This document shows, piece by piece, positions 5,463 to 5,726 of a DNA stretch of 5,726 nt; position 1 is the first letter of the stretch, and the number at the start of each line of letters is the position of its first letter. Below the pieces are notes generated by a model. It had not been told where the DNA came from. It worked only from the letters and a program-made list of their open reading frames with translations, and ran no database searches. The translations under genes were made by a program, and so were the position numbers. This DNA comes from Butyrivibrio sp. (GTDB lineage: Bacteria; Bacillota_A; Clostridia; Lachnospirales; Lachnospiraceae), in contig NZ_JAILQF010000023.1 of NCBI RefSeq assembly GCF_024699075.1, positions 1 to 5,726 on the forward strand. Reading direction: 5' to 3'.

Positions 5463-5726
<264 letters not shown>

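Overview
The window looks like a chromosomal segment from an anaerobic, moderately AT-rich Firmicute, most likely a Lachnospiraceae member close to Butyrivibrio, Pseudobutyrivibrio or Roseburia. This rests on the GlnRS and IMP dehydrogenase sequence style, AAAGGAG-type ribosome binding sites, AT-rich intergenic spacers and compact perfect-stem terminators. The genus is an inference from recall, not a database match.

Layout, left to right. Bases 1-494 hold no convincing gene but are densely structured. There is a run of six or seven adjacent hairpins (13-312), a LacI/CRE-like palindrome (339-368), a small hairpin (380-402) and a strong plus-oriented intrinsic terminator (411-453) with no plus-strand protein gene in front of it. 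Next come two minus-strand genes, probably one transcript: a TetR-family regulator (1501-2100) followed 61 bp later by a PfkB-fold sugar/nucleoside kinase-like protein (495-1439). In the latter, the usual catalytic Asp of the GAGD motif is Asn. Divergent from them, on the plus strand, is a 95-residue protein (2259-2546) with one membrane segment and an extremely acidic tail containing DDF repeats.

A perfect 13-bp bidirectional terminator (2614-2643) separates that gene from a minus-strand housekeeping block. This block is read from right to left: the end of guaB (IMP dehydrogenase, cut by the window edge at 5726), a terminator-like hairpin, glnS (glutaminyl-tRNA synthetase, 564 aa), and a DUF2225 zinc-ribbon protein 14 bp downstream of glnS.

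Functionally the right half is core metabolism and translation. The left half is accessory or lineage-specific. The TetR gene has a good promoter (TTAACA, 17 bp, TAATAT) bracketed by an 8-bp inverted repeat, which suggests autoregulation of the TetR/PfkB-like pair. The points most worth following are the structured non-coding region, the active-site-altered PfkB protein, the acidic membrane microprotein and the divergent KMSKS loop of GlnRS. No CRISPR array, tRNA, rRNA or recognisable transposase is present.
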